Of a DNA stretch of 15,258 nt, positions 1 to 7,553 are shown one piece after another (within the stretch, counting starts at the first letter, position 1; each line of letters begins with the position of its first letter). Below the pieces are notes generated by a model. That model was not told the DNA's origin, did no database searches, and worked only from the letters and a program-made list of their open reading frames with translations. The DNA is from WHTB01 sp050699035 (GTDB taxonomy: Bacteria; Actinomycetota; Actinomycetes; Propionibacteriales; Nocardioidaceae): assembly GCA_050699035.1 (NCBI GenBank), contig JBOHDE010000080.1:1-15258 (forward strand). The letters run 5' to 3'. The position numbers and the translations under genes are program-made.

Positions 1-28
1 ATGCGCAACGTCGGCGCGAGGGTGCTGG

Positions 29-985
29 TCAGGCGGAACCCGACTCTTGGCGGCGGATGTGGTCGGCCAGGCGGCGGACGGCGTCGCGCAGCGCCTGCTC
101 GGGATCGACGCCGGCGTCTCGGGCGGTGGCGACCAGCGCCAGCAGCTGCTCCCCCACGTCGCCGGTCCCACCCACCGCGGTGAGGTCGTGCCCGCCGGTC
201 CGACCCAGCACCTTGTCGGCGAGCACCAGAGCCGGCAACGCCAGCGGGATGCCGTCCAGCACCGACGTGCGCTGCTTCTCGGCAGCCTTCAACGTCTCCC
301 AGTTGGCCTGCACCTCGTCCGCGCCCTCGACATCAAGGCCGGCGAAGACATGCGGGTGGCGGCTGACCAGCTTCTCGACGATGCCTCCCGCGACGTCGTC
401 GATGTCGAACGCGTCGACGTCATGCTCGGCAGCGATCCGGCTGTGGAACATCACCTGGAGCAGCAGGTCGCCGAGCTCTTCCTGCAAGTGGGTCAGGTCG
501 CCGCTCTCGACCGCCTCGACCGTCTCGTAGGTCTCCTCGATCAGGTACGTGACCAGGCTGCGGTGCGTCTGCCGGCGGTCCCACGGGCACTCGGTGCGCA
601 GCCGGTCCATCACCTCGACCAGGTCGAGGAGCCGGGCACCGGGTACGTCGTACGAGCCGACCAGCACCTCGACGTCGAGCGCTGCGGCGCCGGTCTCGCT
701 GCGCTGCACCAGGTCGGCCGCGATCGGCCGGGTCACCGACTCGGCATCGTCGGCGGGATCGGCCAGCCAGACGACGGACTCGCCGCCCTCGGCCGACCGG
801 AGAGCATCGGCGACCGTCGCCGGGCTGGTGACCGCGATGCCGGTGGCTGACACGGCCTCGGCGAGCGGAAGGTCGGCCTCGGCACAGAGCACCCGCGACG
901 CGTCCCGCACGGCCGACCAGGCGCCGGCCGTCAGCAACCCGGGTGAGACCCGAGGGCTGGTCAGCAGCAGGACCAGACGTCCCAC
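29..985 (-). CDS. mazG: Nucleoside triphosphate pyrophosphohydrolase MazG
   Basis: MazG hydrolyses (d)NTPs to the monophosphate and pyrophosphate and is a cytosolic house-cleaning enzyme. The 318-residue product has a divergent N-terminal part (about 1-115), as in actinobacterial MazG, followed by the MazG core. The core shows CPWDRRQTHRSL (133-144), the metal-binding EExxE as EETYE (150-154), and a second acidic motif EELGD (169-173). A C-terminal MazG-like segment continues to about residue 310. I chose GTG at 985 because it lies 4 nt after the stop of the upstream lipoprotein gene, which suggests co-transcription and coupled translation. An in-frame extension upstream, to 1249, is Arg/Ser-rich shadow sequence of that lipoprotein gene. 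GGAG lies about 13 nt upstream, a rather long spacing. In M. tuberculosis mazG also sits beside mfd and lpqU. Family assignment is firm; the exact start is less so. Confidence 0.93.
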   Translation of the reverse strand: MGRLVLLLTSPRVSPGLLTAGAWSAVRDASRVLCAEADLPLAEAVSATGIAVTSPATVADALRSAEGGESVVWLADPADDAESVTRPIAADLVQRSETGAAALDVEVLVGSYDVPGARLLDLVEVMDRLRTECPWDRRQTHRSLVTYLIEETYETVEAVESGDLTHLQEELGDLLLQVMFHSRIAAEHDVDAFDIDDVAGGIVEKLVSRHPHVFAGLDVEGADEVQANWETLKAAEKQRTSVLDGIPLALPALVLADKVLGRTGGHDLTAVGGTGDVGEQLLALVATARDAGVDPEQALRDAVRRLADHIRRQESGSA

Positions 986-989
986 AGGG

Positions 990-1676
990 TCAGCAGCTCT
1001 CCGCGTCGGTGGGCGTCCCGCCCTCGGGGACGTCGAGTCCGCGGATGCCCTCGTCGGAGACCGCGATCGACAGCGAGCCGGTGCCGGGCTTCTCCTCCGC
1101 GGCCTGCGGGATCGTGCCATAGCGGGAGTCGGTCTCGTAGCCGACCTGCTTGAGATGAGCGGTGATCGCCTGCTGACCGAGGTCGAAGACCTCCTGGCTC
1201 TGCGCCGGGACTTCCTCGCCAGGATTCTCTTCCTGGTAACGGATCTCACCGAGCTTCAGCGTCATCACCTGCGTCCGCGCGACCTCGCCGAAGAACTTCC
1301 TCAACTCGGCGGTCACCGCGCCGGCCTCGGGCGGGATCTGCTCCTCGATCGCCTTGACGTACTCCTTGATCTCGGCCTTGGTCGGCGTGATCTCCTCGTT
1401 CTCGGCGATCTGGTCCAGCGCGGTCTGCTGGACCAGGAACTCCAACGACGCCGACGCGGCCCGGCGCACCGGCACACCCTGCTCGGGGGCCTGCGCCTGC
1501 TGGAGCTGGCCGAGCCCGGCGCAGAAGGTGTCGATCGCGGCGTCGTGCTGCTCCCGCGTCACGACCTGGTCGCCGACGACGGCGGCGTCACCGGTGTGCA
1601 GGCCGCCGCACGCGGCGAGCAGCGCGGACAGCAGCACGGCGGATCCGCCGGCCACACCTACGCGACGAAGAACCAC
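990..1676 (-). CDS. Lipoprotein with SurA N-terminal-like chaperone domain
   Basis: The 228-residue product is predicted to be an exported lipoprotein. It has a short basic N-terminus (RR at 4-5), a hydrophobic stretch, and a lipobox LLAAC with the lipidated Cys at 23. The mature part resembles the SurA N-terminal chaperone-like domain: GDQVVT at 35-40, then a helix-rich region to about 150, and a SurA-like tail containing RYGT (185-188) and SLSIAVS. No parvulin PPIase domain is present, so a holding or periplasmic folding role is more likely than prolyl isomerisation; that is inference. The GTG start at 1676 has GAGAGG about 6 nt upstream. The gene is immediately followed by mazG, and lpqU occupies a comparable place in mycobacteria. 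The protein ends in a Cys, and another Cys at 52 could pair with it after export. Confidence 0.82.
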   Translation of the reverse strand: MVLRRVGVAGGSAVLLSALLAACGGLHTGDAAVVGDQVVTREQHDAAIDTFCAGLGQLQQAQAPEQGVPVRRAASASLEFLVQQTALDQIAENEEITPTKAEIKEYVKAIEEQIPPEAGAVTAELRKFFGEVARTQVMTLKLGEIRYQEENPGEEVPAQSQEVFDLGQQAITAHLKQVGYETDSRYGTIPQAAEEKPGTGSLSIAVSDEGIRGLDVPEGGTPTDAESC

Positions 1677-1734
1677 GGAGCACCTCTCATGTCAGGTCGG
1701 ACCACCGAGGATGCTACGCGACCGGCGACCGGGG

Positions 1735-2946
1735 TCAGAACCAGCCGCAGCTGTTCACCGCCGGCAGCCCGGCGAACCGCGCCTCCAGCCAGCCGAAGGC
1801 CACCGGGAACGCCGCGACGGCGGCGCCCACGTGCGTCGGCGCGACCGACGTGTCGAAGCGCACCTTCGTCCCCTCGCGACACCACGACCGCGCCATCTCA
1901 CGACCTTGGGGGTACGGCACCACGTCGTCGAGCGCACTGTGGATCACCAGCGTCGGCGCGGTCGGTCCGCGCTCGCCGATCCGCTGCTCGGCCACGATCG
2001 ACGCAAACGGCTCCTCGTCGAGGAACGCCTCCAACGGCTCCCCGCTCTCCGTCAGCGTGGACGAGTCGGTGAGCGCGTATGCCGCGACCGTCTCGGCCGT
2101 GCACTGCTCCTGGCTCGCCGCGATGGCTGCGTCGCCGGCGTCGTTCAGGATGCTCCCGGGGTCGAGATCCGGGTACGCCGAGGCGAGCCCGTTGACCGCG
2201 TACAAAAGGAAACCGGCATAGACGCCGCCGTCGAGGTAGCGCGCCACCTCGCCGAGCTCAGCGGGTACGGCTCCGGCGTACGCGCCGACGACGTCGAGCT
2301 CGGGTGCGTACGTCGGTGCCAGCTCGGCCGCCGCCGCCGAGGCGCCGCCGCCCTGGGAGTAGCCGGCCAACGCGACCGGTCCGGCGTCGGGCAGGTCGGC
2401 CGACTCGAGCCGCTGGGCCGCTCGGATGCCGTCGAGCATCGCATGCCCGGTCGCCGCGCGTACGACATAGGTGTGCACGCCCGGAGTGCCGAGCCCCTGG
2501 TAGTCGGTCACCACGACGCCGTACCCACGGGCGAGCAGCCCGGACAGGAACGCGCCCTCGTACTCGGTGCCGGCGGCGAGCTGTCGCGACGGCGCGCACT
2601 GGTCGCCAAGGCCCTGGGTGCCCACGCCGTACCCGATGATCGGCCGCTCGCCGCGCCCGCGCCACGGCTCGGTCGGCGTCAGCACGGTGCCGGTGACCGC
2701 CATCGCGCCACCGTGGGCGTCGGTGCTGCGGTACATGATCCGCTGCACCGCGGCCGGTGACCTCACCAGCTTCAGCGGGTCGAGGAAGAACTCCGACGGC
2801 TGGGACCAGACCAGGTCGCCGTTGCCGGGTGGCAGCGTCGCGGGCGGTTGGTAGAAGTCGTCGGCCGAGGCGGACGCCGGCGACCCGCCGGGCAGGAGCA
2901 GCCCGGCAAGGGAGAGCACCAGGGCGGGTACGGACAGACGCCTCAT
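1735..2946 (-). CDS. Secreted lipase, secretory lipase (LIP) family
   Basis: This 403-residue alpha/beta-hydrolase is predicted to be exported and to cleave acylglycerol or other ester substrates. An N-terminal Sec signal peptide (RR at 2-3, hydrophobic 5-18, probable cleavage after ASA at 26-28) precedes the mature enzyme. The catalytic triad is visible: nucleophile Ser197 in GYSQG, Asp340 in SALDDVVPY, and His372 in PTHVG, in the order and spacing of secretory lipases such as Candida antarctica lipase A. The ATG at 2946 is preceded by GAGGAG with 7 nt spacing. An upstream in-frame ATG at 3003 lacks the signal-peptide context and would lie near the predicted transcription start, so I rejected it. 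The gene has its own promoter with a palindromic operator-like site and lies between mfd and the lipoprotein-mazG pair, where relatives usually have no lipase. The substrate cannot be read from sequence. Confidence 0.88.
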   Translation of the reverse strand: MRRLSVPALVLSLAGLLLPGGSPASASADDFYQPPATLPPGNGDLVWSQPSEFFLDPLKLVRSPAAVQRIMYRSTDAHGGAMAVTGTVLTPTEPWRGRGERPIIGYGVGTQGLGDQCAPSRQLAAGTEYEGAFLSGLLARGYGVVVTDYQGLGTPGVHTYVVRAATGHAMLDGIRAAQRLESADLPDAGPVALAGYSQGGGASAAAAELAPTYAPELDVVGAYAGAVPAELGEVARYLDGGVYAGFLLYAVNGLASAYPDLDPGSILNDAGDAAIAASQEQCTAETVAAYALTDSSTLTESGEPLEAFLDEEPFASIVAEQRIGERGPTAPTLVIHSALDDVVPYPQGREMARSWCREGTKVRFDTSVAPTHVGAAVAAFPVAFGWLEARFAGLPAVNSCGWF

Positions 2947-3035
2947 GGCGGGACTCCTCGAGTCGGGTCGTGACCGTGTGATCACGGCGGGTTGCCCCTG
3001 CATAGTTACCCGCAGGTAACGACCGCGTCAATGCC
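2947..3035 (-). promoter_or_regulatory. Candidate lipase promoter
   Basis: Reading on the minus strand, a -35-like TTGACG (plus-strand 3026-3031) is followed after 17 nt by TAACTA (3003-3008), or after 18 nt by AACTAT, as a weak -10. Transcription would start near 2995 and give a leader of about 50 nt with GAGGAG just before the ATG at 2946. The -35 is a good match and the -10 is poor, so the promoter may need an activator or an alternative sigma factor. This is inference from sequence only. Confidence 0.45.
3005..3020. promoter_or_regulatory. Palindromic operator-like site in the lipase promoter
   Basis: GTTACCCGCAGGTAAC is an inverted repeat with two perfect 6-bp arms around CGCA. It occupies most of the spacer between the putative -35 and -10 of the lipase promoter. 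Size and symmetry fit a dimeric helix-turn-helix repressor of the TetR type, which often control lipid-related genes in actinobacteria. The regulator is not encoded in this window. Confidence 0.5.
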
Positions 3036-3052
3036 CGTCTCGTCCCCCTCGG

Positions 3053-3101
3053 TGTGACGAGTTGGCGGCGACACGCCGGCGTGTCGCACCAACTCGTCAC
3101 A
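3053..3101. repeat. Palindromic repeat, copy 1
   Basis: This imperfect 49-bp inverted repeat has outer arms TGTGACGAGTTGG (3053-3065) and CCAACTCGTCACA (3089-3101). They flank a perfect 20-bp palindrome, GCGACACGCCGGCGTGTCGC (3068-3087). The same element recurs at 10116-10192, and similarity to that copy continues at the right side to 3113, inside the end of mfd. The TGA stop of mfd (3103-3105) is therefore part of the shared flank. It lies directly downstream of mfd and upstream of the lipase promoter. A single strand could fold into a very stable hairpin with no clear U tract, so it could serve as a terminator, an mRNA 3'-end stabiliser, or a small mobile palindrome. Confidence 0.9.
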
Positions 3102-3102
3102 C

Positions 3103-6100
3103 TCAGCGGGAGGCGGCGGCCAGCTGGGGGTCGATCACCGAGTCGATCACCCCGTGGCACCACTCGATCAGCGGCTCGTCCCGCAACGGGGTGCCGCCGA
3201 CCGGAGCGGTCGTCGGCCGCGGCACCAGGACCGAGCCGACGGTCTGCTTCACCAGTGTCTTCGGGTAGAGCCGTTGCAGCCTGAGCTGGGCCGACTCGGC
3301 CAGCGCCACCGGCAGGAACCGCACCAGGTTGCCCTGCACGTTGACGTCGGTCAGCCCGGCCGCCGTCGCCCGGGCCCGGAGCCGGGCCACCTCGAGCAGG
3401 GTCGCCACCGGGTCGGGCAGGGTCCCGTAGCGGTCGAGCAGCTCGGACCGGACCTCGGTCAGGTCGGCATCGGTCCGGACCTCGGCCAGCCGCTTGTACA
3501 TCTCGAGCCGCAGCCGCTCGCTCGGCACGTAGTCGTGCGGCAGGTGGGCGTCGACCGGCAGCTCGATCTTGCACTCCGGCTGCTCGGGCGGGCCGTCACC
3601 ACGGAACTCCGCGACCGCCTCGCCGACCAGCCGCACATACAGGTCGAAGCCGACGTCGGCGATGTGTCCGGACTGCTCGCCGCCGAGCAGGTTGCCCGCG
3701 CCGCGGATCTCCAGGTCCTTCATCGCCACCGCCATCCCGGCGCCCAGGTCGGAGTGCTGCGCGATCGTGGCCAGCCGGTCGTGGGCGGTCTCGGTGAGCG
3801 GTTTGTCCGGCGGGTAGAGGAAATAGGAGTACGCCCGCTCGCGCCCGCGCCCGACCCGGCCGCGGAGCTGGTGCAGCTGGGACAGGCCGAGCAGGTCGGA
3901 CCGCTCGATCACCAGCGTGTTCGCGTTGGACACGTCGAGACCGGCCTCGACGATCGTCGTACACACGAGGACGTCGAACTTCTTCTCCCAGAAGTCGAGC
4001 ATCACCTGCTCGAGCTGGTGCTCGGCCATCTGCCCGTGGGCGACCGACACCCGCGCCTCCGGCACCAGCTCGCGCAGCCGGCGAGCAGCCTGCTCGATCG
4101 AGTTGACCCGGTTATGGATGAAGAAGACCTGCCCCTCACGCAACAGTTCGCGGCGGATCGCCGCCGTCACCTGGGCCGGCTCGTAGCCACCGACGAACGT
4201 CAGCACCGGGTGCCGCTCCTCCGGCGGCGTCGTGATCGTCGACATCTCACGGATGCCGGTGATCGCCATCTCCAGCGTGCGCGGGATCGGCGTCGCCGAC
4301 ATGCTGAGCACGTCGACGGCCGTCCGCAGCCGCTTCATCGCCTCCTTGTGCTCGACGCCGAACCGCTGCTCCTCGTCGACCACGATCAGGCCGAGGTCCT
4401 TCGTGGTGATCTCGGGGCTCAGCAGCCGGTGCGTGCCGACGACGACGTCAACGGTCCCGTCGCGCAGGCCCTCCACCACGGCCCGGGCCTCGCTGTCGGT
4501 CTGGAAACGTGACAACGCCTTGACCACGACCGGGAAGCCCGCGAAGCGCTCGGCGAACGTCGAGTAGTGCTGGCTCACCAGCAGCGTCGTCGGCACGAGG
4601 ATGGCCACCTGCTTGCCGTCCTGCACGGCCTTGAAGGCGGCGCGTACGGCGATCTCCGTCTTGCCGTACCCGACGTCGCCGCAGACCAGCCGGTCCATCG
4701 GCACCGGCAGCTCCATGTCCCGCTTGACCTCGTCGACCGTGCTGAGCTGGTCCGGCGTCTCGACGAACGGGAACGCATCCTCGAGCTCACGCTGCCACGG
4801 GGTGTCGGGCGAGAACGCATGCCCTTTGGTGGCCTGCCGGGCGGCGTACAGCTTGATCAGCTCGGCCGCGATCTGCTTGACCGCCTTGCGGGCCCGGCCC
4901 TTGCGCTTGGCCCAGTCGGAGCCGCCGAGCCGGTCGAGCGACGGCTGCTCGCCGCCGACGTACCGTGTCACCTGGTCGAGCTGGTCGGTCGGGACGTACA
5001 GCCGGTCGGCGGGGTGTCCCCGCTTCGACGAGCCGTACTCCAAGACGAGGTACTCGCGCGTCGCCCCGGCGACCGTCCGCTGCGCCATCTCGACGTACCG
5101 GCCGACGCCGTGCTGGTCGTGCACGACGTAGTCACCGGGCCGCAGCTCCAGCGGGTCGATCTGCTTGCGGCGCCGGGTCGGCATCCGGCGCATGTCCTTG
5201 GTGGAGGACCGTTGCCCGGCCAGGTCCTCACCGGTGAGCACGGCGAGCCCGACGGAGGCAGCGACGAAGCCGTGGTCGAGGCTGCCTTGCGTCACATGGA
5301 CGACGTCGGCGCTCGGCTCGTCCGCCAGGTCGTCGTCGAACCGGGCCGCCAGGTCGTGCTCGCCGAGCAGCTCGACCAGACGCTGCCCGGGCCCGTGTCC
5401 CTCGGTCACCAGCACGACCCGATGCCGGGCCGCGAGCCAGCCGCGGATGTCGGCGACCGCGGCCTCGGTGTCACCGCGGTAGGCCTCGGTCGCGCGAACG
5501 TCGAGGGCGCGCGTCTCGACACTGCCGACAAAGACGTCCACATCGACCGACACCACCGCGCCGGTAACGTCGCGCAGCGGCTCGGCGGCGACCAGCGGGT
5601 CGAGCCCGAACGGCGACACACTCCACCAGGCATGGCCGAGCGACCTCGCGTGCTCGCGCACGTCGGCGAGGCTGCGGTACGCCGCGGCGCCGAGGTCGAC
5701 CGGCGCCTGGCCACCACCGGCGGCCGCCGCCCAGGACGCGTTCAGGAACTCCTGGCTGGTCGTGACGAGGTCGTGCGAGCGGGCCCGTACCCGTTCCGGG
5801 TCGCAGACGACGACGGCGGCTTCGGCCGGGAGCAGGTCGACCAGCAGCTCCATCCGGTCCACCAGGACCGGGGCCAGCGACTCCATCCCCTCCACCGCGT
5901 GACCCTCGGCCAACCGGTCGAGCATCTCGGCCAGCTCCGGGTGGGCGGCGGCCAGCTCCCGGGCCCGGCCGCGTACGTCCTCGGTCAGCAGCAGCTCGCG
6001 GCACGGCGGCGCCCACAGCCCGTCCGGCGCGGCCTCGAGCGAGCGCTGGTCGGCGACCGCGAAGGTGCGGACCTCCTCCACCTCGTCGCCGAAGAAGTCG

Positions 6101-6723
6101 ACCCGTATCGGGTGCTCCTCGGTGGGCGGGAACACGTCGACGATGCCGCCGCGCACCGCGAACTCGCCGCGCCGCTCGACCAGGTCGACCCGGTGGTAGG
6201 CGGCCTCGGCGAGCCGGCGTACGACGACGTCGAGGTCGATCTCGTCGCCGACCTGCAGCGACACCGGCCGAAGGTCGGCCAGCCCTTGCACCTGCGGCTG
6301 CAGCACCGACCGGACCGGCGCGACGACCACCCTGATCTGCCCCGGCGGCATCCCGACCTCGCCGGGGTGGGCGAGCCGGCGCAGTACGGCGAGTCGGCGG
6401 CCGACCGTGTCGGAGCGCGGCGACAACCGCTCGTGCGGCAGCGTCTCCCAGGCGGGGTACAGGGCGACCGCGTCGGGGTCGAGCAGGCTGCCGAGCGACT
6501 CGACCAGGTCCTCGGCCTCCCGGCCGGTCGCCGTCACCGCCAGCACCGGCCGGTCAGCACCGCCCAGGTCTGCCTCGGCGGCGAGGGCGGCCACCACGAA
6601 CGGCCGCAGCGCCTGCGGGGCGGTCAGGTCCAGCGCGCCGAGCGTGCCGTCGCGGGCGCTCTCGACAGCGCCGGCGAGCACGGGGTCCCGGAGGAGGAGC
6701 GGAGTGAGTCCACGCAGTGTCAT
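3103..6723 (-). CDS. mfd: Transcription-repair coupling factor Mfd
   Basis: Mfd is the ATP-driven DNA translocase that removes RNA polymerase stalled at lesions and recruits UvrA. The 1206-residue protein has the usual full length and domain order. An N-terminal UvrB-like region (about 1-350) is followed by the CarD-like RNA-polymerase-interaction domain (about 524-600, starting LELRPGDYVVHDQHGVGRY). The helicase motor shows Walker A GDVGYGKTE (682-690), DEEQ (783-786), SATPIPRT (809-816) and motif VI QLRGRVGRGRERAY (952-965). The C-terminal TRCF domain (about 1050-1180) contains YKRLAEVRTD. The ATG at 6723 has AAGGA 5 nt upstream. The gene lies 89 nt after cysQ. The last two codons and the stop (Ser-Arg-TGA) fall in sequence shared with the flank of the palindromic repeat, suggesting the element was placed at the very end of the gene. 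Confidence 0.98.
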   Translation of the reverse strand: MTLRGLTPLLLRDPVLAGAVESARDGTLGALDLTAPQALRPFVVAALAAEADLGGADRPVLAVTATGREAEDLVESLGSLLDPDAVALYPAWETLPHERLSPRSDTVGRRLAVLRRLAHPGEVGMPPGQIRVVVAPVRSVLQPQVQGLADLRPVSLQVGDEIDLDVVVRRLAEAAYHRVDLVERRGEFAVRGGIVDVFPPTEEHPIRVDFFGDEVEEVRTFAVADQRSLEAAPDGLWAPPCRELLLTEDVRGRARELAAAHPELAEMLDRLAEGHAVEGMESLAPVLVDRMELLVDLLPAEAAVVVCDPERVRARSHDLVTTSQEFLNASWAAAAGGGQAPVDLGAAAYRSLADVREHARSLGHAWWSVSPFGLDPLVAAEPLRDVTGAVVSVDVDVFVGSVETRALDVRATEAYRGDTEAAVADIRGWLAARHRVVLVTEGHGPGQRLVELLGEHDLAARFDDDLADEPSADVVHVTQGSLDHGFVAASVGLAVLTGEDLAGQRSSTKDMRRMPTRRRKQIDPLELRPGDYVVHDQHGVGRYVEMAQRTVAGATREYLVLEYGSSKRGHPADRLYVPTDQLDQVTRYVGGEQPSLDRLGGSDWAKRKGRARKAVKQIAAELIKLYAARQATKGHAFSPDTPWQRELEDAFPFVETPDQLSTVDEVKRDMELPVPMDRLVCGDVGYGKTEIAVRAAFKAVQDGKQVAILVPTTLLVSQHYSTFAERFAGFPVVVKALSRFQTDSEARAVVEGLRDGTVDVVVGTHRLLSPEITTKDLGLIVVDEEQRFGVEHKEAMKRLRTAVDVLSMSATPIPRTLEMAITGIREMSTITTPPEERHPVLTFVGGYEPAQVTAAIRRELLREGQVFFIHNRVNSIEQAARRLRELVPEARVSVAHGQMAEHQLEQVMLDFWEKKFDVLVCTTIVEAGLDVSNANTLVIERSDLLGLSQLHQLRGRVGRGRERAYSYFLYPPDKPLTETAHDRLATIAQHSDLGAGMAVAMKDLEIRGAGNLLGGEQSGHIADVGFDLYVRLVGEAVAEFRGDGPPEQPECKIELPVDAHLPHDYVPSERLRLEMYKRLAEVRTDADLTEVRSELLDRYGTLPDPVATLLEVARLRARATAAGLTDVNVQGNLVRFLPVALAESAQLRLQRLYPKTLVKQTVGSVLVPRPTTAPVGGTPLRDEPLIEWCHGVIDSVIDPQLAAASR

Positions 6724-6769
6724 CGCAGTCCTTGCAGCTAGCTCGACCCGTCAGGGCACAACACAACGG

Positions 6770-6793
6770 CCCCCGATCCGGATGGATAGGGGG
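6770..6793 (-). terminator. Terminator-like hairpin after cysQ
   Basis: On the minus strand, CCCCC-T-ATCC, a four-base ATCC loop, then GGAT-C-GGGGG, form a nine-pair stem with one internal mismatch. It begins about 20 nt after the cysQ stop. The sequence after it (CCGTTGTGTTG) is moderately U-rich but has no true U run. It would end or attenuate cysQ transcription before mfd, so mfd may have its own promoter, of which I see no convincing match. Confidence 0.5.
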
Positions 6794-6812
6794 TGGTGCC
6801 GCGTCGGCCAGC

Positions 6813-7553
6813 CTACGCGGCTGAGTGTGAACGGACGAACGAGTTGATGGTGTCGGCGAGCTCGGGGCGGCACACGCAGAGGTCGGGCAGCCAGAGGTCC
6901 GGCTGGTTGTAGAGCAGCGGCGACCCGTCGGCGCGGCTGGCGTGCAGTCCGGCGGCCCGGGCCACGACCACCGGAGCGGCGGAGTCCCACTCGTACTGAC
7001 CGCCGCCGTGCACGTACGCATCGGCCACGTCACGGACGACCGCCATCGCCTTGGCTCCGGCCGACCCCATCGGCACCAGCTCGGCGTCGATCTCCTCGGC
7101 CAGCGCCGTGACGAAGGCCGGCCGCCGGGTCCGGCTGACCGCGATCCGCGGGCGGGCCGACGTCGACGCCGGCACGACCGGCGGGTCGGCGGTGCTGAAC
7201 GTCGTACCCAGGCCCGGCTGCGCGACCGCACCGGCGACCAGGTCGCCGTCCTCCCACAGGGCGACGTGGACCGCCCAGTCGACGCGCGGCGGGTCGGCGT
7301 ACTCCCGGGTGCCGTCGACCGGGTCGACGATCCAGACCCGGCGGGACGTGAGTCGGCGGCGGTCGTCGTGGCCCTCCTCGCTGAGTACGGCGTCGGCGGG
7401 ACGGTGCTCTTCCAACAGCCGCAGCAGCAGTTCGTGGGCCGAGCGGTCGCCGCCGTCCTTGAGCTCGCGGCCGACCATGCCTTGGGTGCGGAGGTCGACC
7501 AGCGCGTCGCCGGTGACCGTCGCCAGGTAGGCGGCGAGCGCGTGGTCGTCCAT
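6813..7553 (-). CDS. cysQ: CysQ-like 3'(2'),5'-bisphosphate nucleotidase / inositol monophosphatase family
   Basis: Members of this Mg2+-dependent, Li+-sensitive phosphatase family dephosphorylate PAP/PAPS (CysQ) or inositol phosphates. The 246-residue product shows the family motifs in order: metal ligands in SEEGHDD (Glu59-Glu60), the signature DPVDGT (77-82) within VWIVDPVDGTREYA, and the C-terminal WDSAAP (189-194), where Asp190 is the general metal ligand. GSAGAKAM (163-170) also fits the fold. Overall it looks most like actinobacterial CysQ, but PAP phosphatase cannot be separated from inositol phosphatase by eye. I chose ATG at 7553, with GGAAGGA about 9 nt upstream. A longer in-frame start at 7613 adds a Gly/Pro-rich, non-conserved leader. 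It is the first gene of the leftward group, and its upstream region holds a perfect inverted repeat. Confidence 0.88.
   Translation of the reverse strand: MDDHALAAYLATVTGDALVDLRTQGMVGRELKDGGDRSAHELLLRLLEEHRPADAVLSEEGHDDRRRLTSRRVWIVDPVDGTREYADPPRVDWAVHVALWEDGDLVAGAVAQPGLGTTFSTADPPVVPASTSARPRIAVSRTRRPAFVTALAEEIDAELVPMGSAGAKAMAVVRDVADAYVHGGGQYEWDSAAPVVVARAAGLHASRADGSPLLYNQPDLWLPDLCVCRPELADTINSFVRSHSAA

Noticed and set aside
1..28. Coding start at position 1 (ATG)
   Set aside because: The plus-strand frame is an antisense shadow of mazG. Only 28 bases lie beyond the mazG stop, too few to assign.
3054..3284. Small open frames over both palindromic repeats that begin with nearly the same peptide (MTSW.RHAGVSHQLVTL)
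   Set aside because: The peptide similarity follows from the DNA repeat itself. The frames run into mfd on one side and the regulator gene on the other, with no ribosome binding site, so I treat them as repeat artefacts.
4567..6741. Long open frame of about 724 codons on the plus strand, antisense to mfd
   Set aside because: It is a GC-rich shadow of mfd with His/Arg/Gly-rich composition and no domain. The mfd frame carries all helicase motifs.
6724..6769. Possible mfd promoter (TTGTGT with AGCTAG 17 nt downstream)
   Set aside because: The match to either box is poor, so I do not call it.
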